Origin: VXNE01 sp965205735
GTDB lineage: Bacteria > Pseudomonadota > Gammaproteobacteria > Pseudomonadales > Azotimanducaceae
DNA: 64,000 bases
Reading direction: 5' to 3'
Assembly (NCBI GenBank): GCA_965205735.1
Contig: OZ242179.1
Span: 1,736,001-1,800,000, forward strand
The position numbers and the translations under genes were made by a program. The notes under the pieces are model-generated. The model ran no database searches, was not told the DNA's origin, and saw nothing but the letters and a program-made list of their open reading frames with translations. Positions 51,094 to 60,031 of this stretch are shown here, piece after piece (position 1 is the first letter of the stretch; each line of letters begins with the position of its first letter).

Positions 51094-52485
51094 ATGCTGC
51101 CAGCCCCGGACATTTGCCGCCGCGCCCGGCTGGCGCGAGATCTCCGTTTCGATGGCCGTTTCGTCGTTGGCGTGCTGACTACCGGCGTCTTCTGCCGTCC
51201 GATTTGTCCGGCAACGCCCCCAGCCGAGGAGAACGTGCGCTATTTCGCTACGTCTGCAGCCGCGCGCGAAGCAGGCTACCGGCCCTGCCTGCGCTGCCGC
51301 CCTGAGCGGGAGAGTCCGCTGCCTGCGTGGACAATAGGCAGCGAGACCGTTGTGCGGGCGCTCCGCCTGATAGACGACGGCTATCTCGCCGGGCACCCGG
51401 TACGTGACCTGGCGGCTGAGTTCGGCGTCGGCGAGCGGCATATGAACCGACTGTTCCGCGCGGAACTTGGCGCCACTCCGAAGGGCTTGGCGCGCATGCG
51501 CCGCATCGCCTTGGCGAAACGTCTCATCGACGATACGAACCTCACCATGACCGATGTCGCACGCGCGGCTGGCTACGGCAGCGTTCGTCGCTTCAACGAC
51601 GAGTTCCTGTGTGTATTCGGACGTGCTCCGCTCACCGTTCGCCGCAGGCGCACGGCGCAAAGTCCCACGGACATATGCCTGCGTTTGCCGACGCGGGGAC
51701 CGTTCAACGCCGATTGGGTGTTTGGCTTCCTCGCGCGCCGGGCGCTGCCAGATCTCGAAACCGTCGATGGCCATACCTATCGTCGCCGTATTGACGACCG
51801 TTTCATCTCGGTATCGCTTGGGGACGACGCCTTGTGGCTCAACGTGCCCGGAGCGCTTGCCGATCAAACCGCGAATATCCTCGCGCGCGTGCGGCGCATG
51901 TTCGATCTCGACGCGGACACGGATGCCATCGATTCGCACCTCGGCAAGTCGTCCGCACTCGGACCCTTTGTGCACGCCGCGCCCGGTATTCGCGTACCCG
52001 GGGCATGGGACAGCTTCGAAGGCGCCGTGAAAGCGATCCTCGGCCAACAGGTCAGCATCGACCGCGCCGCCATCCTGTCGACGAAACTCTCGCGCATGTT
52101 CGGTGACGGCGGATTTCCCGCGCCGGCGGCACTGGCGGACGCCGACGTCGCGGCGATCGGCATACCCGGGACGCGCGGCGCGGCCGTGCGTGGCGTCGCG
52201 CGGGCGGTGCTCGAACGCGGCGATACGTTCTTGCTCCAGCCCTACCGGGCGCGGGAAATCCTGCTCCGCATCGCCGGCATTGGTCCCTGGACCGCCGAAT
52301 ACGTCGCCATGCGCGTGGCCCGCGATCCGGACGCCTTTCCCGCTTCGGACTGGGCGGTGCGCAAGGTGCTGGGGTCGAACGAGCGCTGCGCGCTACATCG
52401 AGCCGAACGCTGGCGGCCGTGGCGTTCCTACGCGGTCATGCATCTCTGGCGCGCGTCTTCCGCGTACGTTCAGCGAGGCTCCTGA
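51094..52485 (+). CDS. alkA: Ada-like/AlkA fusion: AraC-type regulator with 3-methyladenine DNA glycosylase II
   Basis: This 463-residue protein begins at ATG 51094 with an Ada metal-binding domain (GRFVVGVLTTGVFCRPICPA; YRPCLRCRPE, four zinc cysteines that sense methyl phosphotriesters), then an AraC-type helix-turn-helix (LAAEFGVGERHMNRLFRAEL), then the AlkA N-domain and HhH-GPD glycosylase (ILGQQVSIDRAAILSTKLSR; IAGIGPWTAEYVAMR; DAFPASDWAVRKVLG, with the catalytic aspartate). It both senses alkylation and removes alkylated bases. The Ogt gene begins one base after its stop. Confidence 0.95.
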   Translation: MLPAPDICRRARLARDLRFDGRFVVGVLTTGVFCRPICPATPPAEENVRYFATSAAAREAGYRPCLRCRPERESPLPAWTIGSETVVRALRLIDDGYLAGHPVRDLAAEFGVGERHMNRLFRAELGATPKGLARMRRIALAKRLIDDTNLTMTDVARAAGYGSVRRFNDEFLCVFGRAPLTVRRRRTAQSPTDICLRLPTRGPFNADWVFGFLARRALPDLETVDGHTYRRRIDDRFISVSLGDDALWLNVPGALADQTANILARVRRMFDLDADTDAIDSHLGKSSALGPFVHAAPGIRVPGAWDSFEGAVKAILGQQVSIDRAAILSTKLSRMFGDGGFPAPAALADADVAAIGIPGTRGAAVRGVARAVLERGDTFLLQPYRAREILLRIAGIGPWTAEYVAMRVARDPDAFPASDWAVRKVLGSNERCALHRAERWRPWRSYAVMHLWRASSAYVQRGS

Positions 52486-52486
52486 C

Positions 52487-52963
52487 ATGTATTACACCTT
52501 CGTACCAAGTCCCGTCGGCAAGCTGCTATTGGCCGGGATCGATGCCCTGTCGCTCATCGGGTTTTCGCGCGGCGCGAATCCGACCACCCCGCAAACCGAT
52601 TGGAAGCGGGCTGAGACGTCGCTACTGCGCCAGGCCGCCCGGCAACTCGACGAGTACTTCGCGGGCGAGCGCCGGACGTTCGACCTCGGCTTGAAACCAA
52701 GCGGCACGCCTTTCCAACTCGAGGTGCTCGACGCCCTCGCAACCATTCCCTACGGCGAGACACGCAGCTACGGCGAAATCTCGGCGCAGATTGGAAGGCC
52801 CCGGGCGGTGCGCGCCGTCGGCGCCGCCAACGGCCGCAATCCGCTACCCATCGTGTTGCCCTGTCATCGGGTCATCGGCGCCGACGGCAGCCTGACCGGT
52901 TTCGGCGGGGGCTTGAAGACGAAGCGCTACCTGCTGGACCTGGAGGGAGCCCGCTATGGGTGA
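52487..52963 (+). CDS. ogt: Methylated-DNA--protein-cysteine methyltransferase
   Basis: This 158-residue suicide protein transfers the methyl group from O6-methylguanine to its own cysteine in PLPIVLPCHRVIGADGSL. The DNA-binding region YGETRSYGEISAQIGRPRAV and the final GFGGGLKTKRYLLDLE complete the family signature. The ATG at 52487 comes directly after the alkA stop, so both are in one alkylation-repair operon. Its 3' end overlaps the convergent sensor-like gene by ten bases. Confidence 0.96.
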   Translation: MYYTFVPSPVGKLLLAGIDALSLIGFSRGANPTTPQTDWKRAETSLLRQAARQLDEYFAGERRTFDLGLKPSGTPFQLEVLDALATIPYGETRSYGEISAQIGRPRAVRAVGAANGRNPLPIVLPCHRVIGADGSLTGFGGGLKTKRYLLDLEGARYG

Positions 52964-53421
52964 TGTTTGCGCCGAGGCGGTTTCTTGTCCGGCTGCCCAC
53001 GGCGCCGATCCAGTGTTGTGGCCAGTCTGCGCCGTTCGTCGGGGGTGAGCCTCGCCGCCACGGCGACGAGTTTCCCATGGCTCAGCGCCTGGCTTTCCTC
53101 CAGGCGACGGCGGAACTCGGCCAGCGCGTCGGACAACGCTTCTTGGTCGAAAGGTTCCGCTGCGAACGCGGCCCGGATGTTTCCCTGAGACCGGCGAAGC
53201 TCGCGAAGAATGGGTCTAAGCGCCTTGCGGGTCTCGAGGCCCTGGGTCACCTCACGCCGCCGCTCTTCTTGAAGAAATCTGAGTTGGGGCATTTTCGGCG
53301 CTGCACCGATCCCGCCCCTGAAGCCGAAGTCGCCCGACATGCGGCCGACGACAAAGCCAGCCAACAGCAGGTTGACAACAACCGAGACGGTCAGCGCCCC
53401 AATGAGCCACTTATTGTGCAT
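52954..53421 (-). CDS. Membrane-anchored periplasmic sensor-like protein (heavy-metal resistance family)
   Basis: This 155-residue protein has one N-terminal membrane span (about 6-27) and a long helical periplasmic region with repeated heptad-like residues (LRFLQEERRREVTQGLETRK; LARRLEESQALSHGKLV style) and LTPDERRRLATTL near the end. This is the layout of the Spy/CnrR-like "metal resistor" fold, which in the Cupriavidus CnrYXH system signals metal binding to an ECF sigma. It is the last gene of the sigma operon and begins directly after the anti-sigma stop. The metal site cannot be identified. Confidence 0.7.
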   Translation of the reverse strand: MHNKWLIGALTVSVVVNLLLAGFVVGRMSGDFGFRGGIGAAPKMPQLRFLQEERRREVTQGLETRKALRPILRELRRSQGNIRAAFAAEPFDQEALSDALAEFRRRLEESQALSHGKLVAVAARLTPDERRRLATTLDRRRGQPDKKPPRRKHHP

Positions 53422-53841
53422 TCAAAGATCCTCGCTGCTGTCAGCGCCATTCGCTTCCTCGATTTCAGAGAAAGCGATGACCGCTACATCCTCCTCGAGG
53501 CTATCCGTCTCGGGATAAGTGAAGCCGAGGGTGAAACCCACGGCAAGCGGTGCCGCCGCAAGGGCGATCGGCCGCCACAATGGCGCCAAGAGCCAGGACA
53601 CAAAGTCGATCGGGCGCCTTCGGGAGTCCACGTTGGCGAGTATCCGTTGCTTGAGGCCAAGCGGTTCCGGCACCGCCGCCGTTTCAGCGAGCAGCGCATC
53701 GAACGCCTCTGCGGCGTCAAGTTGTCGCCGACCCTCAGTGGTATCCACGAACGCGCGTCCAGCCGCACGGTCCGCAGACGGCCAGTCTTCAAGATTCGCG
53801 CCGTACCGGTCCAGGCGATCCCCGAACTCTTCGTTCGTCAT
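53422..53841 (-). CDS. Putative anti-sigma factor (single-span membrane protein)
   Basis: This 139-residue protein has an acidic cytoplasmic N-terminal part (MTNEEFGDRLDRYGANLEDW), a linker region, one transmembrane span (about 89-110, PIALAAAPLAVGFTLGF) and a short acidic periplasmic tail (FSEIEEANGADSSEDL). The ATG overlaps the sigma stop codon (ATGA), as is normal for ECF sigma/anti-sigma pairs. It has no zinc-binding HxxxCxxC motif, so it is not a ZAS-type anti-sigma. Confidence 0.75.
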   Translation of the reverse strand: MTNEEFGDRLDRYGANLEDWPSADRAAGRAFVDTTEGRRQLDAAEAFDALLAETAAVPEPLGLKQRILANVDSRRRPIDFVSWLLAPLWRPIALAAAPLAVGFTLGFTYPETDSLEEDVAVIAFSEIEEANGADSSEDL

Positions 53842-54395
53842 CACGCTCCCTCCAGATTCATGGTATTGCGCAATCGCGTCTTCAGCGTCCTCCTTGCGCG
53901 GGCGATCAACGATTCCAGCGCATCCACCGAAACGCCGATGATTTGCGCCGCCTCCCTGTTGGATCGTCCCTGGATCTGGCACAACACCAGGGCCGACCGC
54001 TGCCTTTCGGGCAACGCGGCGATGCCCGCATGAACCGCCTTGCGACGTTCTTCCGCCATGTTCAGCTCATCCACGGCGGGCGCGTCATCGGCCATCGCCT
54101 CGGGCTCCGCGTCGACGGTGTCCCGCCTCTTGCGGAACTCGTCTATGCAAAGGTTGTGAGCGATGCGGTGCAGCCAAGTGGTGAAGCGGACACGCCCGGG
54201 CTTGAACGTTCGCCCCCTGTGCCACACGCGCAGGAACGTCTCCTGCGCGATGTCTTCCGCATCCGCCCGATTGTTCGTCATCCGGAAGGCGTAGGCGTGC
54301 ACGGTATTGAGATGCCGGTCCAGCAGGCGCGCGTACGCCTGCTGGTCTCCGGTCTGGACTAAACGCATCAGTTCCTCGTCCGACACCTCGCCCAA
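53841..54395 (-). CDS. ECF-type RNA polymerase sigma factor
   Basis: This 184-residue sigma factor has region 2 with NNRADAEDIAQETFLRVWHR and FTTWLHRIAHNLCIDEFRKR for -10 recognition, and region 4 with LPERQRSALVLCQIQGRSNR then AAQIIGVSVDALESLIARAR for -35 recognition. It starts at TTG 54395; a later GTG at 54386 is possible. It lies between an EF-hand protein and the anti-sigma gene on the same strand, so it probably responds to an envelope signal and may drive its own operon. Confidence 0.95.
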   Translation of the reverse strand: MGEVSDEELMRLVQTGDQQAYARLLDRHLNTVHAYAFRMTNNRADAEDIAQETFLRVWHRGRTFKPGRVRFTTWLHRIAHNLCIDEFRKRRDTVDAEPEAMADDAPAVDELNMAEERRKAVHAGIAALPERQRSALVLCQIQGRSNREAAQIIGVSVDALESLIARARRTLKTRLRNTMNLEGA

Positions 54396-54400
54396 AACGA

Positions 54401-55090
54401 TTATTCGGTCTTGTCCGCATCTGCGTCGCCGGATTTCCTGATCTTGCGCCAGTCGCGCTTTTTCTTTCCGTCGCCGGAGGCTTGTTCCTTGCGCCAGGCA
54501 CCCATTTCCTTGCGTCCGACCTTGCCGTCCCCGTCCGCGTCCATCTTCTCGAGCATGGCCACCCTGGGAGACAACTCGCTCACGGTCACGGCACCGTCGC
54601 CATCCTTATCAAGACGGTCGAAGGCGCGCCGCTGCGCGACGGAGCGCGCGGCCTGCGGTAGCTGGCCGAACTCCTCCTTCGACAGCTTGCCGTCCCCATC
54701 GCCGTCAGCCGCGTCGAATACCTGCTCGCTCAGCATTCCGCGCATCTGGCGCCTTTCCCCGCGCCGTTCCCGCATGCCTTCGCGCTTGTTTTTTCCCATG
54801 CGTTTGCGCATTGCTTCGCGCGCACCATGTCCACGCCAACGCCTGTCGGCTCCGCGGCCTTCGCCGCGGTCCATCCGCGCGGCCGAGAATTCCTCCGGCG
54901 TCACCTTGCCATCGCCGTCCGCGTCCAGTTTCGCGAACCGCTCCGCTACGCCGGCTTTCATTTCTTCGATGTCGATGGAGCGCTCCATCTTCCGCTTCTC
55001 TTCCGAGTCATCCCCGGCTATTGCGGTAAACGCCGCGAGCGTTACGCACATGCCGACAATGAGGCCAACCGAAACTACCTGTCCTTGCAC
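54401..55090 (-). CDS. Secreted EF-hand protein
   Basis: This 229-residue protein has a signal peptide (MQGQVVSVGLIVGMCVTLAA) and four EF-hand loops: DADGDGKVTPEE, DGDGDGKLSKEE, DKDGDGAVTVSE and DADGDGKVGRKE, each with the acidic residues that bind calcium. Between loops 1 and 2 is a strongly basic, arginine/glycine-rich stretch of about 50 residues. It starts at GTG 55090 and its stop is five bases before the sigma gene, so it is the first gene of the ECF operon. It may act as a periplasmic calcium sensor or buffer. Confidence 0.88.
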   Translation of the reverse strand: MQGQVVSVGLIVGMCVTLAAFTAIAGDDSEEKRKMERSIDIEEMKAGVAERFAKLDADGDGKVTPEEFSAARMDRGEGRGADRRWRGHGAREAMRKRMGKNKREGMRERRGERRQMRGMLSEQVFDAADGDGDGKLSKEEFGQLPQAARSVAQRRAFDRLDKDGDGAVTVSELSPRVAMLEKMDADGDGKVGRKEMGAWRKEQASGDGKKKRDWRKIRKSGDADADKTE

Positions 55091-55168
55091 GTCCTTAATC
55101 CTTTTGGTGCTGAGTACGTCTATAAGTACGGACTCACCAGGATTTTCCGTCGGTAACCGCCCCGCGCG

Positions 55169-56479
55169 TCATGCCGCGCCCGTCACATCGTCGATGGCGC
55201 CCGAGAGCGCGGCGACCATCTGGTCGACATGGTTCCCGTCGATGGTGAAGGGCGGCCCCAACACGATCACGTCTCGTACCGCGCCGGTGCCGCCGCCGTA
55301 GAAAAATACGTCGCGTGCGAGCGCCGCGTTGACGACGCGGGCGGTGATGCTGTCCTCCCTTGGAAAGCGCTCCAGCGTGGCGCGATCCTTCACCATCTCG
55401 ACGCCGATCAGCAGGCCGCGCCCGCGCACCTCTGCAACGTGCGGGTGATTCGACAGCGCGGCCGACAAGCTACCCCGCAGTTCGTCTCCCATCCGGGCCG
55501 CGCGCGCGACCAGGTCTTCGCGCGTCATGATTTCCAGCACCTTATCGGCGGCGGCGCACGCGCCGGGATGCGCGGCGAACGTATTGAACATGACGCTGAT
55601 GCCCGCGTCGGCCAGCGGCGCGACGACGGCATCGGTAGCGAAGACGCCGGTGAGCGGCGCGTAGCCGCCGGTGAGCCCCTTGCCGGAAACCATGATGTCC
55701 GGTGTTGCGGGCCAGTGCTGGTGGCCGAACGCAAGTCCCGTGCGGCCGAAACCGGTCATCACTTCGTCCGCGATCAGCAGGATGTCGTGCGCGTCGCAGA
55801 TGCGGCGCACGGCGGGCCAATAGGTGTCCGGCGGCACGACGGCGCCGCCGCTGGCACCAATGATGGGCTCTGCGACGAATGCGGCGATGCGTTCGGGGCC
55901 TTCGCGCTCTATCGTCCGCTCGAACGCGTCGACATAATAGCTTCCCGGATCGTCGCCGGGGCAGCGCAGGGGATCGGGCGACGGCGAGGTAGGGTATTTC
56001 GGCAAGGCGTGGGTCAGACCGAACCTGCGCGCTTCGTGCCCGCCCACCGCGGTCGTAGCCAGGGTAGTCCCGTGGTAGGACACGGAATGACCGACGATCT
56101 CGAATTTTTCCGGGTGTCCGCGCGCGTAATGGTACTGCAGCGCGATCTTCATGGCCGTTTCTATGCCTTCGGAGCCGCCGCAGGTGAGGTGCACACGCGT
56201 GAATTCCGCCGGTAGCCAATCCGCCACAAGGCGATCCAACAGCCGTTCACGCGACGGCGTGAGCCACGGCGGGATGACATAGCCTTCTCGCTGCGTCGCC
56301 TCGGCGACCGCTTGCGCGACCTCTGCGCGTCCGTGGCCGATGTTCGTCACAATGGCCCCGCCCGCCGCATCCAGAATGCGGCGGCCACCGTCCGTGTACA
56401 GGTAGGCGCCCTCAGCGCGCTCGACTTTGCGCAGCAGGGGCCACGGAATGATGGGATAGGGACTGTTTACGGTTGCCAA
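55169..56479 (-). CDS. Class III aminotransferase (aspartate/omega-type)
   Basis: This 436-residue PLP enzyme starts at TTG 56479 (no nearby ATG). Signatures are LTCGGSEGIETAMKIALQYH, SVSYHGTTLATTAVGGHE, the aspartate in LLIADEVMTGFGRTG, and the PLP lysine in MVSGKGLTGGYAPL. Such enzymes transfer an amino group between an amine or amino acid and a 2-oxo acid. The substrate is unknown. It is divergent from the LLM oxidoreductase at 56615 in a cluster of putative catabolic genes. Confidence 0.92.
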   Translation of the reverse strand: MATVNSPYPIIPWPLLRKVERAEGAYLYTDGGRRILDAAGGAIVTNIGHGRAEVAQAVAEATQREGYVIPPWLTPSRERLLDRLVADWLPAEFTRVHLTCGGSEGIETAMKIALQYHYARGHPEKFEIVGHSVSYHGTTLATTAVGGHEARRFGLTHALPKYPTSPSPDPLRCPGDDPGSYYVDAFERTIEREGPERIAAFVAEPIIGASGGAVVPPDTYWPAVRRICDAHDILLIADEVMTGFGRTGLAFGHQHWPATPDIMVSGKGLTGGYAPLTGVFATDAVVAPLADAGISVMFNTFAAHPGACAAADKVLEIMTREDLVARAARMGDELRGSLSAALSNHPHVAEVRGRGLLIGVEMVKDRATLERFPREDSITARVVNAALARDVFFYGGGTGAVRDVIVLGPPFTIDGNHVDQMVAALSGAIDDVTGAA

Positions 56480-56614
56480 GCGACGTTATCAACTTAACGG
56501 GGACTACTTCCGTTCGTCATAATAGCGCGGCGGCGCAAGCTTGGACGGCCAAAAGGCGACCAAACGGATGAAGGCAATGGAGGGAATCGCGCTCGATCAC
56601 AAGAGGCGAGACCG

Positions 56615-57577
56615 TTGAAATTCGGCGTATTGCAGTTCTTTAGCTGGCCCGGGCGGCGCGTTCCGCTGCCTCGGGTGTACGAACGCGCGCTCGACCGCAT
56701 TCGCATCATGGACACCTCGGGTTATGACGCCGTGTGGCTGGCGGAACACCATTTCTCGACCTACAGCGTATGTCCATCCGTGCACCTGATGGGCATGCAC
56801 GTGGCCGGCATCACGCGGAACCTGCGGATCGGCACCGGAGTGTCGCTGGCCGCGTTCTACGACCCCACGCGATTGGCCGAAGAGGTGGCCCTGCTCGACG
56901 TGCTCTCCGGCGGCCGGGTGAACTGGGGCGCGGGCAGAGGCTTCGACAAGAAAGAGTTCGAAGTGTTCGGCGTATCGCAGGAGGATTCGTATCCTCGCTT
57001 TCGTGAGAATGTCGAGATCGTGCTGCGCGCGTGGCGCGAAGATCGCCTCAACTACGCGGGCCGGTTCCACCAATACCACGATCTTGAGGTGCTGCCGAAA
57101 CCGTTGCAGAAGCCGCATCCACCGGTGTGGATCGCGTCGAGCTCGCCGGAGGCGATCTCCTGGTCCGCAAGCCAGGGGCACGCGATCCTGATGGACCCGC
57201 ACTCGTCTCACGAGGAATTGGCGGAGAAATACCGCTCCTATCGGCGCGGCCTTGCCGAACACGGCCACCGCAACAACCAGGACACCCCCATGGCGCGCCT
57301 TGTCGCGATCGGCAAGACCGATGCCGAGGGCCGGGAAATCGCCCGGGCAGGCGCGAGCTGGACCGTAGGTTCGTATGCGACAGGCCGCCGAGCAAAACAC
57401 ATCGACCCGGTGCAGCGGTATGTCGACCAGGTCGTCATCCACGGCTCGCCGGGACGGGTCATCGACGAACTGAAGCGATTGGAGCAGGAACTGCCCCTGG
57501 CCTACCTGCTCGCCGCGCCGCTCAGCCACGCCTCCTTCATGCGGCTGACCGACGAAGTGATCCCGGCCCTCGCCTGA
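56615..57577 (+). CDS. LLM-class flavin-dependent oxidoreductase
   Basis: This 320-residue bacterial-luciferase-like monooxygenase starts at TTG 56615 (KFGVLQFFSWPGRRVPL). Conserved segments are DAVWLAEHHFSTYSVCPSVH, the FMN-binding LRIGTGVSLAAFYDPTRLAE, and VNWGAGRGFDKKEFEVFGV. It probably oxidises an organic substrate with reduced flavin and oxygen. The phosphotriesterase-like gene follows 36 bases downstream in one operon. Confidence 0.92.
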   Translation: MKFGVLQFFSWPGRRVPLPRVYERALDRIRIMDTSGYDAVWLAEHHFSTYSVCPSVHLMGMHVAGITRNLRIGTGVSLAAFYDPTRLAEEVALLDVLSGGRVNWGAGRGFDKKEFEVFGVSQEDSYPRFRENVEIVLRAWREDRLNYAGRFHQYHDLEVLPKPLQKPHPPVWIASSSPEAISWSASQGHAILMDPHSSHEELAEKYRSYRRGLAEHGHRNNQDTPMARLVAIGKTDAEGREIARAGASWTVGSYATGRRAKHIDPVQRYVDQVVIHGSPGRVIDELKRLEQELPLAYLLAAPLSHASFMRLTDEVIPALA

Positions 57578-57613
57578 CCCCAGGACACGACACCAGGTGT
57601 CAAGGAGACATCG

Positions 57614-58567
57614 ATGAACGAAATCAATACCGTCCTCGGGAGGATCTCCCCCGACGACCTCGGGTTCACACTGATGCACGAGCACGTCATGGTATCGGCC
57701 AGCGGGCTGTACCGGACCTATCCGGACCTGTTGGGGGCCGACCGCGAGGAGACCGCCATCGCGGCGCTGAAGCGGGCGAAGGCCGGCGGCATCGACACCA
57801 TCGTCGACGCCACGACGTTCGACCTCGGACGCGACCCGGAATTTCTCGCCAGGGTCTCCGCGGGGTCCGGCGTGAACATCATCAATGTCACGGGCTGGTG
57901 GCTGGATGTGCCGCGCTTTCTTCACGGCGTGTCCGCCAATCAGATGGCTCGGGAGTTCGTTCGCGACATAGAAGAAGGGTTTCGCGGCACGGACGTCAAA
58001 GCGGGGATACTGAAGTGCGCGGCGGACTTCGAAGGCGTGACCGAACGTCTTGAAGTGATGGCGCGGGCGGCCGCTCGCGCGCACAACGAGACGGGCATCC
58101 CGATGATGGTGCATTCCCATCCGACCCGGCAAGTCGCCCGCCGCCAGATCGAGATTTTCCGCGAAGAGGGGGTCGATCTCACGCGGGTCAAGATCGACCA
58201 TTCCAACGACACCACGGACACCGAGTATCTCAAGTGGATTCTCGACCAGGGCTGCTACCTGGGTCTTGATCGCTATCCCGGTCGTCTCGTCAGTCCTCAC
58301 ATGCGCACGGTCACCATGAAGGCGCTCATCGACGACGGCTACGGCGACCGCCTGTGTCCGTCCCACGACTGCATCTGTCTGCACATATTGAAGGAGAAAC
58401 CGGATGGCACCATGCCGGAAGAGCATGAGTTCAGGCGTACCAACGTCGACCAATACCTGTATATCCACCACCACGTCATCCCGGACCTGCTCGAAATGGG
58501 CGTGGAGGAAAAAGCGATCCATACGCTGTTCGTGGACAATCCGCGGCGTTTCTTCAGCGGCGGTTGA
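57614..58567 (+). CDS. Phosphotriesterase-family amidohydrolase
   Basis: This 317-residue TIM-barrel hydrolase has the metal ligands of the family: HEH in FTLMHEHVMV, the bridging lysine in VKAGILKCAADFEG, HSHPT, KIDHSNDTTD and the final aspartate in LCPSHDCICLH. Relatives hydrolyse lactones, organophosphates or other esters. It is likely a lactonase or an amide hydrolase in this cluster. It starts at ATG 57614 with AAGGAGA upstream; a protease gene follows 13 bases after its stop. Confidence 0.9.
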   Translation: MNEINTVLGRISPDDLGFTLMHEHVMVSASGLYRTYPDLLGADREETAIAALKRAKAGGIDTIVDATTFDLGRDPEFLARVSAGSGVNIINVTGWWLDVPRFLHGVSANQMAREFVRDIEEGFRGTDVKAGILKCAADFEGVTERLEVMARAAARAHNETGIPMMVHSHPTRQVARRQIEIFREEGVDLTRVKIDHSNDTTDTEYLKWILDQGCYLGLDRYPGRLVSPHMRTVTMKALIDDGYGDRLCPSHDCICLHILKEKPDGTMPEEHEFRRTNVDQYLYIHHHVIPDLLEMGVEEKAIHTLFVDNPRRFFSGG

Positions 58568-58580
58568 GCGAGACAAGAAG

Positions 58581-59423
58581 TTGACACAGGCACCTTTCGC
58601 TCGCTTCGCTGCTCTGCTGCTGTTCGCCAGCGTGCTCGCGGGCTGCGTCACGAGTCCCGGCGGGCGCAGCCAATTGATGGTGATCTCGCCGGAAGCCGCC
58701 ATCGCAGAGTCGCGCCAGGCGTACATCAGCACCGTGCAGGAGCTTTCCCGAGAAAACCGTTTGCTGAACGACCCGCTGCTCGCGGATCGCGTAGGGAGAA
58801 TCACCGGGCGCGTCGTGGCCGAGGCCGTCGCGCGCTACCCGCATACCGCCGACTGGCGGTGGAGCGTGGCCCTCATCGACGAACCGAAGACCGTCAATGC
58901 GTGGTGCATGGCCGGGGGCAGGATGGCGGTCTACAGCGGTTTGTTCGAACGACTCCGACTGACCGACGACGAACTTGCCCAAATCATGAGCCACGAGATA
59001 TCTCACGCCATCGCGAACCACACCGCCGAACGCATGTCCATCGCACTGGTCACCGCCGTGGGCCTGGCGACGGCGGATGCGTTGCTCGGCATCGAAGATC
59101 GCGGTCTTACGAACGCCGCGCGAGCGGCGCGTCTCGCGATCGGTCTGCCCAATAGCCGCGCCGCCGAGTCCGAAGCGGACCGTCTCGGCATCGAACTGGC
59201 GGCGCTGGCGGGCTACGACCCGGAGGCCGCAGTCAGCTTGTGGGACAAGATGGCGAAGGTCGGCGGAGCGACACCCGTGGCCTTCCTCAGCACCCATCCT
59301 GCGCCCGCCTATCGCCGGGAGACGCTCTCCGGCATGGTGCCCCAAATGCGCCAGTTGACGCACAGCGGGACCCGCCAACCGCATCCGGTAGATATCCTGT
59401 ACCGATCTGCGGAGGTCAGATAG
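58581..59423 (+). CDS. M48-family metalloprotease lipoprotein
   Basis: This 280-residue protein starts at TTG 58581. A hydrophobic signal ends in the lipobox SVLAGC, so it is lipid-anchored. The peptidase domain has IMSHEISHAIANHTAERM (HExxH) and the third zinc ligand in AESEADRLGIELAALAGYDP. It resembles the LoiP/YggG family of outer-membrane lipoprotein proteases. It lies 13 bases after the phosphotriesterase gene, and its last eight bases overlap the end of the convergent isomerase gene. Confidence 0.88.
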   Translation: MTQAPFARFAALLLFASVLAGCVTSPGGRSQLMVISPEAAIAESRQAYISTVQELSRENRLLNDPLLADRVGRITGRVVAEAVARYPHTADWRWSVALIDEPKTVNAWCMAGGRMAVYSGLFERLRLTDDELAQIMSHEISHAIANHTAERMSIALVTAVGLATADALLGIEDRGLTNAARAARLAIGLPNSRAAESEADRLGIELAALAGYDPEAAVSLWDKMAKVGGATPVAFLSTHPAPAYRRETLSGMVPQMRQLTHSGTRQPHPVDILYRSAEVR

Positions 59424-60030
59424 GCGGAGAACCCGCGCGGTTCGAGAGTATCCAGCGAATCATGGGCAGGTGCGCTCGGCCATGGAAGAAATCGCCGTCG
59501 ACGAGATATGTCGGGGTTTCGAATACCCCGGCAAGCGCCAGGCTTTCCTGTAGCGCCTCGAAACGCGCCACATCCGGATCGAAGTCCACGACGCCTGCCG
59601 CGGACAACAGTCCAGAGATGGTATCGGCATCCTCGATGTCGAGATCATCCTCCCAGTAATGCCTGAAGGCCCGGTCGAGGTAGTTCCGGAGCGCCCTTTC
59701 TGAATGCGCCCTGGCGGCAAGCATGCCCATCCCCGCAAGGCTTGAGTCGGGGGCGCGATAGCTGTTGCGGATCGTGATGCCTCTCACGCTGGCGTAGCGC
59801 GCTATGGAACGCTCGACGTAGGCGGCGCGAAAACGCCGGTGGCGCGAACCGCGATCTTCGCCGTCGGACGCAGGACGCCGCGACGGCCGGGAGACAAAGG
59901 GCAACCAGTCGATGTCGAGCCCGAGCTCGTCGGCCAGCGCATAGGTCGGGTCTTTCGCCAGGTAGGAATGCGGGTCCTTGATATCCAGGGCGACCGCCAA
60001 CGGCCGGGTAGACGCGTAGGGCTCAACCAT
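59416..60030 (-). CDS. DsbA-fold isomerase-like protein, diverged copy
   Basis: This 204-residue protein from ATG 60030 belongs to the 2-hydroxychromene-2-carboxylate isomerase (GST-kappa/DsbA) group, with LAVALDIKDPHSYLAKDP, ALADELGLDIDWLPF, and VFETPTYLVDGDFFHGRAHL. Where active members have a serine in SPY, this copy has aspartate (KDPHSY), so activity may be changed. It follows its paralogue (60032-60775) after one base; both are on the minus strand and doubtless co-transcribed. Ends overlap the protease gene. Confidence 0.8.
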   Translation of the reverse strand: MVEPYASTRPLAVALDIKDPHSYLAKDPTYALADELGLDIDWLPFVSRPSRRPASDGEDRGSRHRRFRAAYVERSIARYASVRGITIRNSYRAPDSSLAGMGMLAARAHSERALRNYLDRAFRHYWEDDLDIEDADTISGLLSAAGVVDFDPDVARFEALQESLALAGVFETPTYLVDGDFFHGRAHLPMIRWILSNRAGSPPI

Positions 60031-60031
60031 C

